Source: Fistulifera solaris
Lineage: Eukaryota; Bacillariophyta; Bacillariophyceae; Naviculales; Stauroneidaceae
Length of the DNA: 64,000 nucleotides
NCBI GenBank assembly: GCA_030295235.1
Contig: AP026124.1
Coordinates: forward strand, 248,001 to 312,000
Direction: 5' to 3'
A program made the translations under genes and the position numbers. Shown here in pieces: positions 1 through 10,216 of this stretch (within the stretch, counting starts at the first letter, position 1; each line of letters opens with the position of its first letter). A model generated the notes under the pieces. It did no database searches. It worked only from the letters and a program-made list of their open reading frames with translations, and was not told where the DNA came from.

Positions 1-1227
1 CTTAGTGGTGTCGCAGATCCGATGGCGATCAAAAACAATTGGATCATGGCACCGTCCTTTGTGAAAGAGAAAGCGGATGTCACACGTGTTGTGACAGTGA
101 TTGACGCGGCCAGTTTCGGAACGGATTACATGTCCTGGGATGAAGCACGCGAGCGAAAAGGTTGGCTCACTCCGAACGAGGAAATGTCACCCGAGGGAAA
201 CCGCAAAGTTGCGGAACTTCTTGCGGAACAAGTCGAGGCAGCGGATATCATCTTACTCAACAAAATTGATCTGGCAGAAAATGAAGAGCAGATCGCCGTG
301 GCGGAGAAGGTAGCGAGAGCGTTGAATGACAAGGCGGAAGTTCGCCGCGTACAATATGGTGTCATTTCTCCTAGCCTCGTCATTAGTGATGGTTCGGAAA
401 ACAAGATTGCGCATGATCATACTCATGATTGTAAAGAACCTGATTGCACCGACAGTAGCCATTCGCATTCACACGATCACGCGTGTGCAGAACCAGACTG
501 CACAGACATTAGCCACTCGCATTCGCACGATCACGCTTGCGCTGAACCAGGATGCACCGACAATAGTCATTCTCATTCCCATGCTCATGATGCTGAAACG
601 TGCAATGATCCGACGTGTACGGAAGACCATTCTCACAGCCACTCGCATACTTCAGTCGACGAGCTTGGCATTGTGAACTTTGTATATAAAGCAACTCGTC
701 CTTTTGATCCTGTTCGTCTCATGAATGTTCTGAACAAGTGGCCTGTTCCGGTAAAAGAAACGTTGGATCTTAATATTTTGAGTGAGGGTTACGAGATCCC
801 TGGCGAGTCTTTCGATGTCGATTCTCCCTTTATCGGAGTTTTGCGCAGCAAGGGTTTTTGCTGGTTTGCACCGAATAAATGGACCGGTGCGAACGAAGAT
901 TCTTGGCGCCATGACACTGCCATGTTCTGGAGTCATGCCGGGAAAAGTTTTACGTTAAGTTCGGCGGGCAAATGGTGGGGAACATTGGATAAGGAAACCA
1001 TGAAAAAGTATTTTGTTTCTAACATGAAAGAGTTTGATCGCATTATCGCGGAAGATTTCCAGACAGAAGAATTCGGTGATCGAAGACAAGAAATCGTTTT
1101 CATTGGAGTCAACTTGGACGAAGAGAAGATCAGAAAAACCATGGACGATTGTTTGCTGTCGGACGATGACATGGAGAAGTACCGCCGAAATCTTCGCAAC
1201 TACCAAGGTACGCTTTTCTCGAAGTAA
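1..1227 (+). CDS. CobW/COG0523 GTPase metallochaperone, 5' partial
   Basis: COG0523 proteins are P-loop GTPases that deliver metals (Zn, Co) to client proteins; diatom members have been reported as Zn/Co responsive. The frame is open from base 1, so the N-terminal part with Walker A lies outside the window. What is seen: the SGVADPM segment matching the conserved family motif after the GTPase core, the guanine-specificity motif NKID near codon 88 of the visible part, a His/Cys-rich insert (bases about 408-650) made of four imperfect repeats with CxxxxC followed by SHSHSH, and a C-terminal CobW_C domain (about bases 660-1200) with the typical RPFDPVRL start. The His/Cys repeats are probably a metal-binding module. 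No frameshift was seen. Family assignment is firm; the metal and client are not known. Confidence 0.9.
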   Translation, partial: LSGVADPMAIKNNWIMAPSFVKEKADVTRVVTVIDAASFGTDYMSWDEARERKGWLTPNEEMSPEGNRKVAELLAEQVEAADIILLNKIDLAENEEQIAVAEKVARALNDKAEVRRVQYGVISPSLVISDGSENKIAHDHTHDCKEPDCTDSSHSHSHDHACAEPDCTDISHSHSHDHACAEPGCTDNSHSHSHAHDAETCNDPTCTEDHSHSHSHTSVDELGIVNFVYKATRPFDPVRLMNVLNKWPVPVKETLDLNILSEGYEIPGESFDVDSPFIGVLRSKGFCWFAPNKWTGANEDSWRHDTAMFWSHAGKSFTLSSAGKWWGTLDKETMKKYFVSNMKEFDRIIAEDFQTEEFGDRRQEIVFIGVNLDEEKIRKTMDDCLLSDDDMEKYRRNLRNYQGTLFSK

Positions 1228-1706
1228 GGAGAAAGTAAGTCTTAATGTTTAATCGAGCTAATTCTAAGAAACATTAAGCACGGCACCTGGTAAGCTGAGG
1301 CGCATTTAAAATCGAATGGTACCAGGTACCGGTACCACCGTACATACCGTACCGTACTCCTACTAGTAGTTTACGATGTGCTTGCATAAGAAAGTCGGAG
1401 CGGTATCGCGCATTTTATTCGTCTCGTTCCTTCGCATGCGATGGAAACGGCGTTAAATTTTGCCTCGTCGTGGAAGCTACGTAAAATTTTCTACTGGAGG
1501 CAGAATTTTACTGTCCTTTCAAGTCATGCACGTCGTATTCGCACGCGTTAAATCTCACAAGATTGTGTTCGAATTCTACGCGTTGACCTAACTTTTCCCA
1601 TGCTCAAGCGTGTGTTATTAAGTCTTTTTGAATTAAAAACATACTTTGATCCATCCAAAGAGAGACCTTATGAGAATTAGAAGCCTACCATATCCTTTTG
1701 AGCAAA
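1228..1706. other. intergenic spacer
   Basis: No supported gene. It contains a cluster of GGTACC-type palindromes at about 1317-1362, a motif that recurs in other spacers of this window, and AT-rich sequence just before the kinase start. Confidence 0.6.
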
Positions 1707-3928
1707 ATGACAGCAAACGCTAGTTGCAGTGATGTAACTTTTGCTGTCAATGAATGCTTCAATCTTTGCAACGATTTGCACGAAGAGTTAGATGGCAGCG
1801 GTGAAGCCATCCGCGTCGGAAATTTGACATTTGTCGAAGGAATCCTAGGACGAGGTGCTTATGGTACCGTTCGACTCGCCGTGCGTGACCGAAATTGTCT
1901 ACCAGCGCACACGAAAACCACGCAAACGACGTCGTCTCGTCGGCTGGGTCGAAGCATATCAGCCCCAGCCGGGAAGGATATATTTCGATCAAATTACAAT
2001 GGATGCTCAAGGAAAGTGCAATCATCACCTTTATATGATGATGATAGAATATCCGCTACGCGAACCAGATCTTTCGATTTTGATGATGAATCAGAAGAGG
2101 AAGACTACGTCGCGGTCAAAATATTTCGGAAATCTCAGTTGAAGCGTATGAGGACAATGGAGCGTAACAAAGAAACGAATAAAGTGCAAGTGAGGACGGC
2201 CCTGGAAAAAGTAGAGCGAGAGATTGCTTTGATGAAGAAACTTTCGCATCCGAACTTGGTTAAATTTTTCGAGGCGATCGATTCACCTGATTCGGGACTT
2301 TTATACATGGTTATAGAATACATGCCACTCGGAGAGATCCTCACTTACCAAAACAACGGGACTTTTTAGCAGAAGGGCTCCCCCAGCAGGCATAGCCCAG
2401 ATTCCGGGTATCGCGAATGGTCACTTTGATGAACGTCATGCAGCGCTGTATTTTGTGGACATTTTACATGGGCTAGCCTATCTGCATAATCACCACATCG
2501 TGCATAGAGACCTGAAGCCCGAAAACGTATTGATTGACTCACGTGGAGTTGCACGTTTAAGTGACTTTGGAGTATCACACATGTTTGATGAAGATGAAAC
2601 GTTTTGTCCTAGAGACCACTCAGCTGCTAGCATTAGCAGCAACCACAGTCAGACATCTTCAGCGTCCCTCAGCGTTGACGACTTGAAAAAGAAAACTCGT
2701 AAAGAGTCTTTCAGTGTGGAGTCTGAGTCCGCTTTAAACATGAAGCCGATGGGAAACACTGGATTGATGACAAAAACGGAGGGCACCTGGGCATTCTGGA
2801 GTCCAGAAATGTATGGATGTTCGTCTTTCTCAGGTTATGCCGCCGATATATGGGCAGCAGGAGTCTGTCTTTACATTTTTGTGAGTGGTAGACTGCCGTT
2901 CTATTCTGAAGCCCCGGCGGAACTCATGGACCTGATTAAAGAAGGGACCGTGCCCTACGATGATATTGGAGTCACTAAAGACATGTTAGATCTTTTGAAG
3001 AAGGTTCTAGAAAAGGATCCTTCGAAAAGGGCTGGTGTTGGAGATTGTCTTGGTCATCCTTTATTGGAACGGCCTCGGAAGGAAAGGATCAAGCTTTTAT
3101 CGTTTGAACTAGCTCGTAGTGAGGCAACGAATACAAACGTTTCTGAAAGCGATATTCGCTTGGTACGTCATTGTAGCTTTTATTGGTTTTATCAATGCAT
3201 CGAGGATCGCACTCTCAAGTCTGCTTGTATCTTCAGGCCTTTCGAATTGTCTCAAAAATGCCAGCAGTTCTATTGCGAACTGCAAGCAAGCAGTTACAAG
3301 CAGGTTTCCAAGCAGCCAGGAGCAACTTCTCGTTTGACAGACCAACCACTCCTCGTCGACGGGGTTTGAGTATTCCGGGAGAAGGGGGAAACTCCGACAA
3401 AGAGAGTGAGAATGAAAAGCGAAGTAATCGAAATAACTCTTCAAAGGAATCTTTAAAAAAGAAATCGTTTCAGAGCTTCTTCAAGTCGCCAGCATCACCA
3501 CCAAGGACACCCAAGCAACAAATAACACAGTCCTCATCCATATTTCGTTCAGCAGCGTCAAGTGTTTCTGGGGAATCCGCTGCAAGCCGAATAAAATCCT
3601 TTTTCGCATCGCCAAGCACAGGGACTCGGAGACTTTTAGCGCAAACAGTGGCGGTACTCCGACTAAATCTTCGGAACCCGAACGGCAAAATAAAGTATCG
3701 CGAAGCGTCATATTTCATCGAAAGCAATCGGACATTAGCAATATCAGTGGTAGCTGCGACGAAGCGGAAGGTTCAGGTCAAGATTTTCCGGACTCGAAAC
3801 CTGCATCGAAGAGGCGTCATCGGTCTAGAGTTCCGGCCGTAATAGAAGATAGTTTGGCTTTCATGTTGGATTCCCACGCACACAATAATGATGCTACATA
3901 TGCACGCAATTTACCGGATGCTGAATGA
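1707..3928 (+). CDS. CaMKK/LKB1-like Ser/Thr protein kinase, two apparent frameshifts
   Basis: Predicted upstream kinase of the CaMKK/SNF1-activating type. Visible motifs: glycine loop [11 protein letters not shown] (near residue 50), VAVKIF lysine (near 140), [13 protein letters not shown], then [12 protein letters not shown] in the activation segment and an [16 protein letters not shown] helix. About 75 mostly polar residues separate the glycine loop from the VAVK lysine. A 74-nt GT-AG intron (3163-3236) lies after the kinase domain; the tail is Ser-rich and basic. Two single-base breaks occur: an extra T in the T5 run at 2363-2367, just before the [21 protein letters not shown] helix, and a missing G in the G3 run at 3621-3623. 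Correcting both gives 715 codons ending at TGA 3926-3928. The start is the first ATG (1707). Kinase family assignment is good; substrates are unknown. Confidence 0.85.
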
Positions 3929-4332
3929 ATGACAGAAAATGATTCCAATGGCCAATTTTGAAAGCAGCACCTTTATTTGTTTCCCCATCCAGCCAAGTAT
4001 GGACTGCAATAACTAACAGTATTACTGATTAAGTAATTCAATCTATCTCATCAGCTACTAAGTCTAACCGCAGGTCTTGTCAAAGTTCGTGCGGAGTAAC
4101 ACCTAGAACCTTCCGGGATTGAAATGCACTTGAGTCGGTACCGGTACTTCGGACTTCGGAGTAGCTCGCACAAGCATTTTGTTGGTTGTTTGCGCCGTCG
4201 CTTGTACCGTTTATATAAAAGACCGGGGTTGTGAGCTTTTATTGCAGTGATCCGACTTGTTTTTGGTAGCAATTTGCAGACAAGAAAAAGCCGTGATTTT
4301 ATTGGAGCGGTACTTTGTGCTTTTTGGTGTTC
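3929..4332. other. intergenic spacer
   Basis: No gene supported. It contains a GGTACCGGTAC palindrome at about 4137-4147, part of the recurrent GGTACC motif family. Confidence 0.5.
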
Positions 4333-5124
4333 ATGCTGGAATATCAACAACTCAATGGGCAGCGAAGAAGTACACAAACGAAAAGGACAAACGGTGAAGC
4401 TTGTCAAAACTGTTTTTGCATTATCACTGTTACGGCGCTATTCATAAAGGGGATACAAATTTTCAAAGATCCACGGAGGAGCAACAAAGACAAGAAGAAT
4501 ACCGAGATCAACCGCGAGTTTATTACCGGGTTACGATCATCTCTACAAGAAGATGAGAGAGGTCCGAAAACGTTACCCATTGTTTGGAGTCAATTACGGA
4601 CTCTTGACGTAATCACAGAGGTCGACAAGCCGGTTGCGGGACGACAACATCCGAATGCAGGTCGGAGAGAGTTTCGTTTTATGGTAGGAGCGGGTGACTG
4701 GACCGGAAAAGCAACAACACCGTCCCATCATCACAAGCCGTTTTCCGTTCGAATTCCTCTCCACGCTACCGTCGCTTTTCAAAATGTGATGAGCAATGTC
4801 ACCATGTTTCGAGCGGTGTATGCGCATGCGTCTGATCCACTCCACGATGCTCCAGCCGTGTATAGACCCTATTTTACACCTCACGACAATGCGAAGCATC
4901 TTATACGGTTTGGCTTTGAAGACAAGAAGGACGACCTGGAGATTGTATCGATTTCTCACGAGCATTGTAACATGGACATGTGGCCGGTGCAATGCGGTCA
5001 CTTCCCTTGGGTGGTGCTGCCACACGGAGCAAACCTTTCTTCTGCACCATCTCCTCAATGGATCATCAATACGAATTTGATTGACGAAGCACTGGACACG
5101 ATTAGTATTTACATGAGAGGGTAG
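4333..5124 (+). CDS. hypothetical protein with N-terminal membrane anchor
   Basis: Not recognised. The open frame gives about 263 residues: a basic N-terminus, one hydrophobic segment (about residues 33-50), then a soluble domain with a conserved look (FRFMVGAGDWTGKA, HEHCNMDMWPVQCGHFPW, and the ending WIINTNLIDEALDTISIYMRG). This suggests a type II membrane protein of the secretory pathway. The start is uncertain. An alternative ATG at 4355 in another frame (MGSEEVHKRKGQTVKLVKTV) would join this frame if one T were missing at 4430-4431, and would give a cleaner signal anchor; other genes here show the same kind of base loss. Long frames on the opposite strand look like shadows. Confidence 0.6.
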   Translation: MLEYQQLNGQRRSTQTKRTNGEACQNCFCIITVTALFIKGIQIFKDPRRSNKDKKNTEINREFITGLRSSLQEDERGPKTLPIVWSQLRTLDVITEVDKPVAGRQHPNAGRREFRFMVGAGDWTGKATTPSHHHKPFSVRIPLHATVAFQNVMSNVTMFRAVYAHASDPLHDAPAVYRPYFTPHDNAKHLIRFGFEDKKDDLEIVSISHEHCNMDMWPVQCGHFPWVVLPHGANLSSAPSPQWIINTNLIDEALDTISIYMRG

Positions 5125-7391
5125 TCGAGTTGCTGTAGACACGCCTAGACGGTTTTATGCCCGAGTAAGCGAGAGCGATCCGAAATAGAAGATGGCGAAG
5201 CAAACACGAAACGAAGTGACAGGCGATGAGATTCGGCTATCCTTACTGTATTGACATCATTACGGGATTACGTTGTTTCCTGTATGGAATCATACGTGAA
5301 AGATTGATTATGCGACAGGCTGTGGGTTCTGCTTTCACAAAAAGCGCGTCAAAATTTTGGTTGTGCATTGCGGACTTTATGACGCTTAAAGAGATCTATG
5401 TCGGAAATTGATGGAGCACATGACGGAGTGTCAATTTGTTTTTTTGCTGTAAATACGAAGTGTCGTGAGTCGAATACATTGCCGAAGACAAAGCAAAGTT
5501 CAAATACAATGATTGGCGCGTTGTGACCTGATCCTCTGCTTCAAACTATGTTCCTTTTGTCCTTCACTTACTGAATGAGAGTCACGACACATTTTCGGAG
5601 GGTCCCTATTCTCCCTCATGAAGTTTACGCTTAAGGTTTTATTCTGGTCGAGCTCGCATTAATTTGTTTGAGAGGGGCATCGTAAGACGACGCGAGAGAC
5701 CAAATCAGAACAGACGAGTTTCATTCGAACAATAGATTTTCAGGAATCGCAGAGTTGTTTAGATGAATGGGACTAAGATGGAAGACATCACAGTCATGTT
5801 TGGTGATGTCTTGGTTTGACGTTTGATTTTGATGTGTCCTCTGTTTTGCACCTCGTTGTTGGTGGAAGGACGGGAGGGGAAGAACCTGAATGCTACTTTG
5901 AAAGAAACTGAAGTGAATCCTCAGCACAGAGCGCAACACTAAGAGTGGAGCATAAACTAGCGCGAACAGTAATGATTAATGACTTATGAAGAAGCATACA
6001 TGATTTTTGCGTGCCATGACCGACCATTACTCAAGACGCAAGTGAGTCAAGTGAGTATCACATCGCACGAACACGAAACCGCTTCGGCGCACAGAATCAG
6101 ACAGCATCAGATGGAGGAGCTCCTCTGTCGCCATCACCCACAGCGCGCATCCATCAGTTGTATTAATTTATTATTTTGGTTTAATTATTTGGTTTTGAAA
6201 TGAACAAGTGTTAGCATGTAGGCGTTGTGGTAAACATTTTTCATTGTGCTGGGACATATGGGGGACCCTTGCTAGTGCCCGTAACCGCTAACCTATTTCT
6301 AGGATAACTCATATGCACCGCAAGAGCTCCGAAGACGTTAAGCAGATGTCAACAAGCGATCACAAACGCCCATGTATCCGGTTGGGAGCGGAAAGGCGAC
6401 TGTGGCTTTCATAAGCTGCTCAGCGGGTGAACCCCAAACCCCGCTCAACCGTTACCATTGCTTCACCAATCATCGGCGCACACAGTTCTTCGGCACGCCT
6501 CATGGATCCCACAACTCAGGTGAAGAACTTTTCCCAGCACAATGCTCCAGCTGCGTGTTTTCCGGTAAGGCAGGAAGCCTCGCAAAGAGGCAAGCGAATC
6601 GTCGAGACGACACGAGGTTCCCATTTTGCGAGACGACTCCTCCTTCCTCGGGACATACGCACCACAACCCTTCATGCGCTCCGACTGAGTATTCAACCAT
6701 ACGGTCCCAAGCTGTGATCGCAGGCCACAGCTTTGGCAACAACTGAATACGGGGAGGACATCAACCTCTCTCAGTCGCCTTCGAGAGGAGATGTGAGAAG
6801 AAGAAGACGAACGCAGCGAAAAAAGAGAGAAAGATGTTTGGCGATGCTTCTCCTATCGTAAAATCAAAATATAGTGTGTTCTCACAAACTTCATTTAAAA
6901 TTATATAGAGGAAGCTCTCTAAGTATTCCTGTGCCGAGCAACGGTTTTCTCCAAATATTGGGATCCCACGACCCACGAATGAATGTCACGGTATACACAT
7001 CTGGATATTTTCATTAATGATGAACGCAGCTGCGAGCCCTGCCTGCTCGTATCACACAAGCGGAATACGCGTTTGAAATTCGATTTTCAAAAGGGGAAAA
7101 AGAATGGATGCTAAATCCAATTGGAGGCACTTTGCTTGCCTCAACGATGATGATCGGTGAGAGACGATGATGGATGTTTTTAATTATTTTCTGTGTATTG
7201 ACGATCGATGATGAATGATGATCAGTCTTGTTATTTCAATCGCTCCATTTCAATGTGTAGAATGTTGGCGTGTCTGTTTCTGCTTGTAACGAGTGACGAG
7301 CGACGAGCGGTCGCTGTTACCTGGTACGGTTTTGTTACGTATTATTACGTACTGTTGACGACAATAATGTCGTCGCGACAATCCTTTCCCA
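5125..7391. other. gene-poor region
   Basis: About 2.3 kb without a supportable gene. Several 60-124-codon frames exist; the longest (6372-6746, +) overlaps open frames on both strands in a GC-richer patch, and none shows a recognisable domain. It could hold a decayed gene, a long UTR or a non-coding RNA. Confidence 0.5.
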
Positions 7392-9549
7392 ATGAATGAA
7401 ATAATATTAACAATAGGCCATCCAGTTGATGATCTAAACATTGATTTCGCGATAAAACATCAAGTTTCAATCATGGATGAACTACCCGTCAAAACCCCAG
7501 CAGCCAGCGATATCTTGGAAAGAGGCTATCACATCATGTCGTCACTTCTTACAAAAGACGAATGTAGGGCTACCGCTTCTCTCGTCGATACATTCTGCCA
7601 GGATATATCCTATCCATCAATCAACAATCCGTCAGAGGAAGGATACGGATCGGGCTGGTTACTTGGTGATCTTCGGGAACTTTTGGCAGATCGAATTTTT
7701 CAACCACTCTATCAATCGAGAGAGCTTATATCATCGAAAGAAGGCTTTGCAATGCACCCAAAAACAACAATTCAGAATAATTCCACAGAGCCATCCGAAG
7801 TAATTCGAGCTGCCGTCATTCTCACAGGGTCTGCCCGAATGTGTTGCAGATCTATCCCCATGCATGAAGAGATCGAACTTTATCCAGGCGATGTACTTTT
7901 ATGGAGGTCGAGTTTGTCGAAAGAAATCAATCTACAGCATGATGATACTTCTGTCCTATTTTATTGCGCCATGATTCCTGCTCCTCATCTTCATACACAG
8001 AATAAGATATTGCAAAAACAAAAACTGGATGCCTATCTGCAACGGAGGACCGGCGATTGTCATCCGGATCGCGAATGTTGGATAGCCGATGAATACCGTG
8101 ACGACCGGCGACACTATTATAGAATGGGTCCACCGCTTTTGACTTTGCGACAAGCGGAATTGTATGGTCTGATTCCCTATCAACGAGACGAGGACGAAAT
8201 TCAAAGAGCTGTCGTACGAGGAATCCGTTTTGTCGACCACTATGAGAATACTCGACCTCGTCTGGCGGTCAAAGATGATGCCCATTTGGAGTTTCTAACA
8301 TTGCCTTCGTCAGCTGATAACAACGGCCTTCTCATGGGACAAGACAAGTATTTGGGTGGTATCGAGTCGCCGTGTGGGAACTATGTTTATGGGGTTCCTG
8401 GTACAGCCCGACAAGTGCTTCGAGTTGAGCTCGCGACAAACCGATTAGATCTCATCGGACCGTTGTTTCCTGGCCCATTCAAGTGGTTACGAGGAGTTCC
8501 TGTACCAGCAACCACCGAGTATCCTGCTGGGTGTTGCATAGCTCTCCCTTGTAATTCTTTGTCTATTTTGAAGATCGTTCCGGACAGGAACGAAGTTTAC
8601 TCGTTTGGCGAATCCGATCTTCGTAAAAACTGCAATATTGACAGTGGTTGGTTCTATCACGGCGGTAATTTTTCTCCGGCAACGGGATTTATCTATGCTA
8701 TTCCAGCCAATGCCAATCGAGTCATGAAATTCAATCCCTACACAGACGAAGTGCAATTTATTGGTCCTGATTTTGGTACAGGGAAACAGAAGTGGTACGG
8801 TGGTATTGAAGGATTGGATGGTAACGTTTACGGCATTCCTCATAACGAAACAGGTCGGTATAGATGTGGTGGATCAGGCGCTCTCTTTTACGCGGTGAGA
8901 CTAACTGACCGTATCTCAAACACTTGCACAGGCGTGCTCAAAATCGATCCCAACACTGACACGGTCGAAATATGGTACCCCGACACACCATTTCCGGAAG
9001 GTCAGTGGAAATGGCACGGAGGATTACGATCGGGACATAAAATATACGGCTTTCCAAACAATGCGGACCAAGTTTTGGTTATTGATTGTCAACTTAGACG
9101 GATCTATACAATAGGAGCGGATCTCAAGTCGGGGCGGCACCGCGATGATAATTGTTACAAATACTTGGGTGGTGCTTTGACGTACGATGACCGCTTCGCT
9201 TATCTTTTTCCGTGCGACGCTGAGCGCGTTTTGAAAATCGATTGCTATTCCGATGAGGTGTCTCCTAATCGGCCCCATCATGACCGATGGTGCGAATAAG
9301 TTTCAAAACGGGTTCGTCGGCCGGGACGGTTGCTTGTACGGTATCCCGCAAAGAGCCCCAGGCGTATTACGGATCGTCCCGAGAGATGACGGAGAAGATC
9401 TAGTTGATATAATAGACTGTGGTATGATGGGAGTGAAGGATAAGTTTGAGGGAGGTGTCATGGGAGCCGATGGATGCATCTACTGCATGCCGTTAAGGGC
9501 AAAAGTTTGTGTCAAGATCGTTCCAGCAACCGAGCGTGTTTTGAACTGA
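7392..9549 (+). CDS. dioxygenase-like domain fused to a propeller-like repeat domain, one frameshift
   Basis: The N-terminal ~250 residues resemble phytanoyl-CoA-dioxygenase/2OG-Fe(II) oxygenase folds (ILERGYHIMSSLLTKDEC opening; ELYPGDVLLWRSSL strand), but the usual HxD...H metal ligands are not evident, so activity is doubtful. From about residue 300 there are about eight repeats of roughly 45 residues with the pattern K-W/Y-x-GG-...-DG-x-x-YG-x-P-...-VLKID-...-IGP, expected to form a beta-propeller. The frame breaks near 9260-9264 inside repeat six; removing one base restores VLLIGP and two further repeats, giving 718 codons. An alternative start is the ATG at 7473. The role is unknown; the architecture suggests a binding scaffold. 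Confidence 0.7.
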
Positions 9550-10216
9550 TTCTCTTTTGCTCAGCATTGGCACATAATACAGATGCCAATCAATTGCATG
9601 CAACAATTAGTTTCATAAGATGCTAGACCAAATTTCATAAAGGATTGGCTAATCAGACGTTTTTATAATTGGCAGAACCCACGCTAAACTACAGAATGAA
9701 GGATTTGCTTGGGAAGCTAAATCTGGCGTCGCCATAGGAGGCTACCAAGTAGAAAAAGAGTGTCGCGGGATTTTCGACCTCATGAAATTCCAATATCCCG
9801 TTCGTTCTGCTAGCCTCTAGTGTAAGCTTTCTGATTAGTTTGCCATGTAAAACGTCGTCTGTGGACCAATGTGTAATCTTGACATCGCCACGACTGCTTT
9901 GCCTAGCCAGATTGCTGACTGTTTCTCAATCTCCGTTCGTTCTGCTCGCTTGGCATGCCATGATTATATTCAGCATCAATTAGCAACACACGCTATGTTT
10001 TAAATACATGCGGATCGTAAAATTCCGTCTTTTACTATAGCCGCAACTGTTGGTTCCCATTTTTCACGACTGCTTTTCAGTCATGAGTCATGAGTGATTG
10101 CATGACGCGGAGACGCCCTGCGTAAATCCGAACTTCGAGTTCGAACGCAATGATGACCATCACAACTTTCGGCGAATTCACTGTTAAATCGGTGCTTCTA
10201 TATTTCACCCAACAAC
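9550..10216. other. intergenic spacer upstream of prolyl 4-hydroxylase
   Basis: No gene supported. It contains copy 1 of the two-box dispersed element (10031-10086), 131 nt before the next start codon. Confidence 0.6.
10031..10086 (+). repeat. two-box dispersed element, copy 1
   Basis: TTTACTATAG at 10031-10040, a 24-nt spacer, CACGACTG at 10065-10072 and CAGTCATGA ending at 10086. The second box is an inverted repeat (GACTG/CAGTC, 5-nt loop). Four other copies in the window have the same order and spacing. Confidence 0.7.

Noticed and set aside
4594-5142. 182-codon minus-strand frame
   Set aside because: It lies opposite the 4333-5124 gene; its composition is Arg/His/Cys-rich and looks like a shadow.
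6372-6746. 124-codon plus-strand frame and overlapping frames on both strands
   Set aside because: Several overlapping frames are open in a GC-richer patch; none has a domain, so no frame can be preferred.
9889-9896. CACGACTG as a sixth copy of the two-box element
   Set aside because: No TTTACTATAG at the expected distance upstream and no inverted arm follows.
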